From: Lentisphaeria bacterium
GTDB taxonomy: Bacteria > Verrucomicrobiota > Lentisphaeria > Oligosphaerales > Oligosphaeraceae
Assembly: GCA_028699735.1 (NCBI GenBank)
Contig: JAQVUB010000002.1
Location: 13,980 to 24,217, forward strand
DNA length: 10,238 nucleotides
Reading direction: 5' to 3'
The position numbers and the translations under genes were made by a program. How positions within the stretch are numbered: the first letter of the stretch is position 1; every line of letters begins with the position of its first letter. The notes beneath the pieces were generated by a model. The model did not search any database. It saw only the letters and a list, made by a program, of their open reading frames with translations, and was not told where the DNA came from. Positions 5,865 to 10,238 of this stretch are shown in pieces.

Positions 5865-6600
5865 AACGAACTCCGCCAGCTTTGCGAAAAGCCTGCTCGA
5901 GATCGTCGTCTGTAAAACGTCCGGTCAATTTGATGATCAAAACTCCCCCGGAATTGTAAAACCAGAATTGAGGTAATGATTCCAGGGAATTTGCCCGGGC
6001 AACCTCACTCTTCAGCGAGTCGATCAGAATCGGAACATATTCCGCCGGGCGGGAGCTGTCCTCACATAAACGCTTCGCCAGGTTTCCCTGCCGGGAATTG
6101 ACCGACCATTCCGGCGAGGTGAAATGTAAAACCGAAATCCGGCCAGGAGAGACAAATTCCTTGGCGTCGCTTTTCTTTCCGGCGAGTTTTTCCGCTTTTT
6201 TCAGGCGCTGTTCTTCCATCCGGGTCATGTAATGCTTCATATCCAGCTCGACTTCAAGCTGGTGCAGTTGCAAAAGCGAAAGCTCCTGGTCACTTGTTTC
6301 GCCGGAAAAACGGATGTGGTACTTTCCCTCCTGCATTCCTCGGAAAAGCCCGCTTCTGCCTTGCTTCCGATTCCGTTTTTGAAAACAGCGGACTTTGACC
6401 GCTTTGTCAAGCGTAATTTCCTTGACTTTTCCGGCAACGAATTCCTGGGGAGTCTCTTCGCCATAGACCTGGAATGATATCTTGCTGCGTTGGGAGATTC
6501 CGAGAAAGATTCCCTTCACCGGTTTTCTCCCATCCAGATGCAGTTCATCAGAATGCAGCAGAGGAAGACAGGCCACCATGAGCAAGAAGTATATTCGCAT
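5863..6600 (-). CDS. Secreted thioredoxin-fold-like protein lacking the CxxC motif
   Basis: The 245-residue protein starts with a short hydrophobic signal segment (MRIYFLLMVACLPLLHS, probable cleavage near residue 17; LMVAC resembles a weak lipobox). Residues about 18-120 are beta-rich and unrecognised (HLDGRKPVKGIFLGISQRSKISF). A charged, probably helical linker with many Lys/Glu follows (about 120-148). Residues 153-240 resemble a thioredoxin fold: RISVLHFTSPEW in place of the strand before the active site, SVNS (166-169) where CGPC would stand, YVPILIDSL, SLPQFWFYNSGG with the conserved cis-Pro position, and a closing helix. A redox role is therefore unlikely; a binding or scaffold role outside the cytoplasm is inferred. 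A GTG at 6630 would add ten residues encoded by the repeat, so ATG 6600 is preferred. It is the first gene of a tight three-gene unit. Confidence 0.7.
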   Translation of the reverse strand: MRIYFLLMVACLPLLHSDELHLDGRKPVKGIFLGISQRSKISFQVYGEETPQEFVAGKVKEITLDKAVKVRCFQKRNRKQGRSGLFRGMQEGKYHIRFSGETSDQELSLLQLHQLEVELDMKHYMTRMEEQRLKKAEKLAGKKSDAKEFVSPGRISVLHFTSPEWSVNSRQGNLAKRLCEDSSRPAEYVPILIDSLKSEVARANSLESLPQFWFYNSGGVLIIKLTGRFTDDDLEQAFRKAGGVR

Positions 6601-6608
6601 CGGAGGGA

Positions 6609-6738
6609 TTTTTTTTACAACGAAAGACACTTACGACCCGAAAAAATTTCATGGGATGAACAACGTATTCCCGCAATCAAAGCCGCTTCCCATGAAATTT
6701 TTTCGGGTCGGTTTGTGCTTTTCGTTGTTCAAAAAAAA
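6609..6738. repeat. Palindromic intergenic element (copy 3, short form)
   Basis: The left arm, starting with T8 then ACAACGAAAGACAC (6609-6656), pairs with 6688-6738 apart from a few mismatches. The inner palindrome CATGGGA (6650-6656) and TCCCATG (6688-6694) encloses a 31-nt loop (6657-6687). The adjoining ACCCGAAAAAATTTCATGGG arm is perfectly complementary on the other side. It fills the gap between the stop of the Gfo/Idh/MocA gene (6745) and the start of the thioredoxin-like gene (6600), both on the minus strand. Confidence 0.92.
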
Positions 6739-6744
6739 TCCTTT

Positions 6745-7815
6745 TTAACAATAATGCCGGATTGCACACTGTTTTTTCGCTTCTTCCGTCACCCGTACCA
6801 CTTCCAGAGCCTCTGCGGTCTTGATTGGGAAAGGAGCGCCTTCCCGAATGCTTTTGTAGAGGTGTTTCCAGATATGGTGGGTATCGACCCCGTCTTTGGG
6901 TTCAACCATGATGGTTCCCCAGCGCCAAGCAAGTGGATTATTCATTGTCCCGGCGGCGGGTTCACCAGGAAGAATAGCGGGTGTGTCAGAACTGGCAGCC
7001 GGGCTTTTGACTTCCTGGCCGGGGGTAACCCAGCGATAACTCAATTCCTGATCATCTTTACAGACCAGGGTTCCCCGTGTTCCATAAACCGTGAAGATCG
7101 GCTCATCAATCGCGCAGGAACCCGATATCTGGATATCAGCCAAACGCCCGTTTTCAGAGCGCAGCATAATCCGGAAGTGGTCTTCCATATCACCGGCGGC
7201 GACGACGTGTTTGCGGTCACACCAGATATCTTTGACTGGGCTTTCCAGCAATTGCAGCGCCTGATCGATCAGATGCGGCCCCCAGTTGTTCATCTGGCCG
7301 CCGTCGCATTCGCTGATGACCTGCCAGTCATTACGCAACTGGAAACTGAGACGGCGCAACTTGATTTCAAAAACTTCACCAATGCTGCCGGCGGCAATCA
7401 GCTCCCGGATAAAGGTGAAACCGGATTCAAAACGCCGGTTGTGCCGGAAAAACAGCTTGCCAGGATATTTTTTGTCGGCATCCGCCAGCTGCAAAGCTTC
7501 CGCATAGCTGACCGCTATGGGCTTTTCCACCAAAACATACTTGCCAGCTGACAAGCCTTGCAAAGCATGCTTAACATGATCCCCGGAACGGCTGGCAACG
7601 GTCAGCAATTCCACTTCCGGATCCGCAAGCATCTCATCGATGTCGTGATAGGGATGGGCACCACAACGCTTCTGAAGCTCCTCCGCACGATGATACAAGG
7701 GATCTGCCCCGGCGACAATCTTGTATAAATCCGGATACTTCGACATCTCCGGAAAATGCATATTCATGCCGGCTCGACCCAATCCCAAAATTCCAACTTT
7801 AATCTTCTTATCCAT
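6745..7815 (-). CDS. Gfo/Idh/MocA family oxidoreductase
   Basis: The 356-residue protein is an NAD(P)-dependent sugar or cyclitol dehydrogenase-type enzyme. The N-terminal Rossmann domain has KVGILGLGRAGMNMHFPEM (GxGxxG at about 11-16), a D/A-rich second strand (IVAGADP) and the family signature VLVEKPIAVS (94-103, catalytic Lys98). The C-terminal alpha/beta domain contains HNRRFESGF (125-133), GEVFEIKLRR and GGQMNNWGPHLIDQALQLL, whose His181/Asp184 match the catalytic His of the family. The YGTRGTL motif near residue 244 is also typical. ATG 7815 (or the adjacent ATG 7818) starts directly at the Rossmann strand; a TTG at 7884 would add 23 unlikely residues. It follows the NqrF-like gene by 72 bases on the same strand. 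The substrate cannot be deduced. Confidence 0.92.
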   Translation of the reverse strand: MDKKIKVGILGLGRAGMNMHFPEMSKYPDLYKIVAGADPLYHRAEELQKRCGAHPYHDIDEMLADPEVELLTVASRSGDHVKHALQGLSAGKYVLVEKPIAVSYAEALQLADADKKYPGKLFFRHNRRFESGFTFIRELIAAGSIGEVFEIKLRRLSFQLRNDWQVISECDGGQMNNWGPHLIDQALQLLESPVKDIWCDRKHVVAAGDMEDHFRIMLRSENGRLADIQISGSCAIDEPIFTVYGTRGTLVCKDDQELSYRWVTPGQEVKSPAASSDTPAILPGEPAAGTMNNPLAWRWGTIMVEPKDGVDTHHIWKHLYKSIREGAPFPIKTAEALEVVRVTEEAKKQCAIRHYC

Positions 7816-7887
7816 CATTTCATCTTCACTTTCCTGCGATGTGCCATCCGACAAAAATTCAACCCGCCTCTTGCGAGTTTGCAACTG

Positions 7888-8919
7888 TCAGCAGCTGGTT
7901 ACAAACTTGTCAAAATGAATGTTTTCAGCGGGCATGCCACGTTCCAGAAGGACTTTCAGGCAGGCTTCCAGCATGCCGGGGCTGCCGCAAAGATAGGCTT
8001 CCATCTCCTGACAATCGGAATAATGGCGCCCAACCACTTCTGTAATCAAACCGGTCTCGCCCTCCCAGTTGTCTTCCGGAAGGGGTGCACTCAACGCGGG
8101 TATGAATTGGAAATCCGGCAATTTGCTTTCCAGAGAAGCCATCTCTTCGGTCAAATAGAGATCCCGGCGACTCACTGCCCCAAAAAACAGACGTGCTTTA
8201 CGAGTCACTTTCCGGGTACACATATCTAGTAAAATACTTCGGATTGCCGACAGACCGCTTCCGCCAGCGATAAAGATGGCTTCCCGGTTGTTGGGTTGCA
8301 GATGAAAATCGCCATTGGGGCCACGCAGAGTCAGCATCTCCCCGACTTGTGCCTTCTCAAAAATCCAAGCGGTACCTTTTCCACAGGGATTTCTGCGGAT
8401 GATAAAATCGAGATTGCGTTGATCTTTAGGATCTGAGGCAAGAGAAAAAGAGCGCAGATAGGGTTCTGGCCCGCCATCATACGGGGGAATCACCCATTGC
8501 ATCCAGCAACCGGCCTCAACCCGTATCAAACGCGGCTCGACAGCCTGACAGCGCAGCAGCAGAATATCCCTGGTTAACGGAAGCTTTTGCGTGATCTTGA
8601 CACGGTATTCCCCAACTGAATAGTAGGAATGAGGAATTTCAATCTGCAGATCCCCCTCAACCTGCGCTTGGCAGGCCAGGCGCAGGCCACGAGCCAACTC
8701 CGTATCACCCAACAACTTCTTCTCCACATCAGAAGGTTTACTGCACACACCCGCTCGAACTCGTAACCGGCAAAATCCGCATTTTCCCTGGCCGCCACAG
8801 GCCGTAGGGAGATAGAGGTTCTGACGTTTCAGTGCCTGAAAAAGGGTTTCGCCAGCCCCGGCATTCAGAATCCGGTCGCCAGAATTGATATTAATGGAAA
8901 ATCCAGTTCCCTGCTGCAT
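7888..8919 (-). CDS. Soluble NqrF-like 2Fe-2S / FAD / NAD(P)H oxidoreductase
   Basis: The 343-residue protein has a plant-type ferredoxin domain followed by a ferredoxin-NADP reductase module. Cluster ligands Cys41, Cys47, Cys50 (TACGGQGKCGFC) and Cys83 (LACQ) are all present with NqrF-like spacing. FAD binding is indicated by YLRSFSLAS (154-162, the RxxS motif), the nucleotide site by FIAGGSGLSAIRSIL (216-230), and the C-terminal YLCGSPGM (309-316) is characteristic. It passes electrons from NAD(P)H through FAD to the 2Fe-2S cluster. Unlike NqrF it has no N-terminal membrane helix, and no other nqr genes are near, so it probably feeds a soluble partner such as an oxygenase, reductase or metalloenzyme. 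ATG 8919 has GGAG at 8929-8932 with nine bases spacing; the upstream frame to 8958 adds an unlikely extension. Confidence 0.88.
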   Translation of the reverse strand: MQQGTGFSININSGDRILNAGAGETLFQALKRQNLYLPTACGGQGKCGFCRLRVRAGVCSKPSDVEKKLLGDTELARGLRLACQAQVEGDLQIEIPHSYYSVGEYRVKITQKLPLTRDILLLRCQAVEPRLIRVEAGCWMQWVIPPYDGGPEPYLRSFSLASDPKDQRNLDFIIRRNPCGKGTAWIFEKAQVGEMLTLRGPNGDFHLQPNNREAIFIAGGSGLSAIRSILLDMCTRKVTRKARLFFGAVSRRDLYLTEEMASLESKLPDFQFIPALSAPLPEDNWEGETGLITEVVGRHYSDCQEMEAYLCGSPGMLEACLKVLLERGMPAENIHFDKFVTSC

Positions 8920-9266
8920 ACACGCATACTCCAAAACCCAAAAGTCCAAACGGAGCAAACTCCGCCTGACACCTGATACGAAAACCCTGCCAAACAGCTT
9001 TTTAGACGCCCTCTAACTATACAGTCTCAAATGCCGTTTTGAAGCCCGAACACCACAAAAAACCGCCAGCAAAGCTTTTTTCACCTGACGCATGATCACA
9101 ATAAAAGGCACGCTTGATTTTTCCCGGAGAAAAATTATAGTATTTGTTTTGATTGTCAAAAAGTTAATGCGCTATGAAAAGCCTGCCAGTTTTTGACTTT
9201 TTCGAGGGTCTTTTGGGAGTTTCTTTATATTCAACATTCATTTAAGCGATAATATAGGTTTCAGTG
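8920..9266. other. Divergent intergenic region (347 bp)
   Basis: This region separates the minus-strand reductase gene from the plus-strand FmdB gene and holds no credible coding frame. It is AT-rich on the right. A small CGGAG-CAAA-CTCCG hairpin lies at 8951-8964, just upstream of the reductase start. A TATAAT-type hexamer is seen at 9134-9139 on the minus strand. For the plus strand, TTGATT (9149-9154) and TATGAA (9173-9178) with an 18-base spacer is a weak promoter candidate, and AGG at 9256-9258 is a modest Shine-Dalgarno site for ATG 9267. Unlike the other large gaps in the window, it contains no copy of the palindromic element. No known riboswitch was recognised. Confidence 0.6.
9134..9159 (-). 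promoter_or_regulatory. Possible sigma-70-type promoter for the reductase gene
   Basis: On the minus strand, TTGACA (9154-9159) is followed by TATAAT (9134-9139). Both hexamers are perfect, but the spacer is only 14 bases, well short of the usual 17. The perfect -10 may pair with a poorer -35 (TTTTTG) three bases further upstream. Transcription from here would leave a leader of roughly 200 nt before the start at 8919. The assignment is a guess from motifs. Confidence 0.35.
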
Positions 9267-9521
9267 ATGCCAACGTACGAATACAAATGTGATGATTGTG
9301 GATATCGTTTTGAGAAGTTTCAGCGCATGACGGATGCTCGTCTCACGGAATGTCCGGAATGTCAGGGAGCCGTGCGTCGACTGATCGGTGCTGGAGCCGG
9401 AATCATTTTCAAAGGCAGCGGATTCTACTGCACGGATTACCGGAAGTCATCCGAACCTGCAAAAGCGCCGGAAGCTTCTTCCAGTAGCAAGCCTGCCGCA
9501 ACTCCGGCAGCCAAGTCCTGA
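9267..9521 (+). CDS. FmdB-type zinc-ribbon regulatory protein
   Basis: The 84-residue protein begins MPTYEYKCDDCGYRFE, the hallmark of the FmdB/CxxC_CXXC_SSSS family. Two CxxC pairs (Cys8/Cys11 and Cys29/Cys32) should bind one zinc ion. They are followed by the conserved RRLIGAGAGIIFKGSGFYCTDYR segment. The rest is a low-complexity tail rich in Ser, Ala, Pro and Lys, as in other members. The family is named after a protein linked to formamidase/amidase regulation in Methylophilus; the general role is unknown. ATG 9267 is chosen over GTG 9264 because it gives the exact family start. A second zinc-ribbon gene follows 48 bases downstream on the same strand. Confidence 0.93.
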   Translation: MPTYEYKCDDCGYRFEKFQRMTDARLTECPECQGAVRRLIGAGAGIIFKGSGFYCTDYRKSSEPAKAPEASSSSKPAATPAAKS

Positions 9522-9554
9522 AAACCAAACATCATCCCTTTTTCTTTTTTTAAC

Positions 9555-9560
9555 AAGGAG
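9555..9560 (+). promoter_or_regulatory. Shine-Dalgarno site for the zinc-ribbon membrane protein gene
   Basis: AAGGAG lies nine bases before ATG 9570 and is the strongest plus-strand ribosome-binding site in this part of the window. It supports the start of the right-edge gene. Confidence 0.75.
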
Positions 9561-9569
9561 AACCCAGCA

Positions 9570-10238
9570 ATGCTGCAATGTCCGAAATGCGGTACCGATA
9601 ACCTGCTTAATGCTATCTTCTGCCGCGGTTGTGGAGAACGTCTGGAACTGGAAAATCTGACCCCGGAATCGTTTCAGGATAAAAAACCAAGCAAAGCCCA
9701 GCGCATCGCACGAATGGCCAACATCGTCATTGGGATTGCGCTTACCCTGCTGATCGTTATCGTGGCGGTCGGAGCATTATATCCGGTCAGCGGACGCATC
9801 GAAATCGCCGAACCGGGTGCTGAAGCACTGAAAAATTACAATACCCTTTTGAAACGCGGCAAAAAACGCTCTTTTACTTTCAGCAATGAGGAAGCCACAG
9901 CTCTGGTAAACAAACAATTCAAATCGTTCAGCGGCACAGCAGGAATCCCTACCCCGGAATCCGTCAGTGTTATTTTCCAGGGCGATGGCGATGTCAAACT
10001 GATTCTCAGCGCAAAATTAAAAATTGTCAATCTTCACACCACAGTGATTGCCACACCGACGTTCTCCGCCCCGGGAAATATGACCCTGGAAGTCAAAAGC
10101 GCCAAACTGGGCTTCCTTCCTTTGCCGGAGGCTCTGCGGCCTAAACTGACAAACAACTTCAAGACGATCGCCAAAAGCACGATGGAAAGCGCCCGAACCC
10201 GGATTGCCAGTGCGACAATACTGGATGGCAGTACCACC
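9570..10238 (+). CDS. Zinc-ribbon, single-pass membrane protein (3' partial)
   Basis: An open frame of 223 codons runs from ATG 9570 to the right edge without a stop. The N-terminus MLQCPKCGTDNLLNAIFCRG is a zinc ribbon with Cys4, Cys7, Cys18 and Cys21 (zinc_ribbon_2 style). A Lys/Arg-rich stretch (KKPSKAQRIARM) is followed by one strong membrane segment (about 51-71, NIVIGIALTLLIVIVAVGAL). The rest (from about 72) is a beta-rich soluble domain, predicted outside the cytoplasm because the basic residues precede the helix. I do not recognise that domain: it includes FTFSNEEATALVNKQFKSF and a hydrophobic repeat-like stretch around VKLILSAKLKIVNLHTTVIA, followed by an LGFLPLPEALRP region. The function is unknown. 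It may be co-transcribed with the FmdB-like gene; the poly-T in the gap (around 9539-9551) has no obvious stem. Confidence 0.85.
   Translation, partial: MLQCPKCGTDNLLNAIFCRGCGERLELENLTPESFQDKKPSKAQRIARMANIVIGIALTLLIVIVAVGALYPVSGRIEIAEPGAEALKNYNTLLKRGKKRSFTFSNEEATALVNKQFKSFSGTAGIPTPESVSVIFQGDGDVKLILSAKLKIVNLHTTVIATPTFSAPGNMTLEVKSAKLGFLPLPEALRPKLTNNFKTIAKSTMESARTRIASATILDGSTT

Noticed and set aside
6490..7551. Long plus-strand open frame of 353 codons
   Set aside because: It runs antisense to the well-supported Gfo/Idh/MocA gene and through the palindromic element, and its translation shows no family signature.
7756..8229. Plus-strand open frame of 157 codons
   Set aside because: It is antisense to the reductase and oxidoreductase genes, whose motifs are intact on the minus strand.
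1..10238. tRNA or rRNA genes
   Set aside because: No cloverleaf with a GTTCRANNC arm or rRNA core sequence was recognised by reading either strand.

Overview
The window is a gene-dense bacterial chromosome segment of roughly even base composition. All recognisable genes are housekeeping or general metabolic, apart from a distinctive family of palindromic repeats that fills most of the larger gaps. No phylogenetic marker fixes the organism. The gene style (Gfo/Idh/MocA oxidoreductase, amidohydrolase-2 protein, secreted thioredoxin-like protein) and the abundant AACCACGAAAA-type intergenic repeats suggest a Gram-negative environmental or gut bacterium, perhaps of the PVC group (Lentisphaerota/Verrucomicrobiota). 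That assignment is inference and weak.

Layout, left to right. Positions 3-1492 (+): an amidohydrolase-2 family TIM-barrel hydrolase, cut at its N-terminus by the window edge, overlaps the start of tlyA (S4 domain plus FtsJ-type rRNA 2'-O-methyltransferase). Positions 1486-2068: a 583-bp nested inverted repeat fills the whole gap. Positions 2069-3658 (+): an RluA-family pseudouridine synthase and a maltose/galactoside O-acetyltransferase. The acetyltransferase converges with endonuclease III (nth, -), and a perfect 13-bp inverted repeat spans the two gene ends. Positions 4322-4453: a short copy of the palindromic element between nth and the gene upstream of it. Positions 4454-6600 (-): a tight three-gene transcription unit, read right to left, of a secreted thioredoxin-like protein lacking the CxxC, an 86-residue protein of unknown function and a THUMP/RlmL-like RNA methyltransferase. 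Positions 6609-6738: a third palindromic element. Positions 6745-8919 (-): a soluble NqrF-like 2Fe-2S/FAD/NAD(P)H reductase followed by a Gfo/Idh/MocA oxidoreductase. Positions 8920-9266: a divergent intergenic region with a possible promoter. Positions 9267-10238 (+): an FmdB-type zinc-ribbon protein and a zinc-ribbon membrane protein cut by the right edge.

Three genes act on RNA (TlyA, the RluA-type synthase and the THUMP methyltransferase) and one repairs DNA (Nth). They are near one another but do not form one obvious pathway.

The most interesting content is the repeat family. Three full copies share terminal T-run/AACMACGAAAA motifs and an inner CGAAAAAA..CATGGRA palindrome. In each, exactly 31 nt separates the CATGGRA/TYCCATG arms; the loop sequence varies but keeps a short related motif. 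The copies abut start and stop codons and appear to supply the last codons of tlyA and nth. The largest copy carries extra arms with a 76-bp perfect inverted repeat, and tandem expansion is seen in one arm only.
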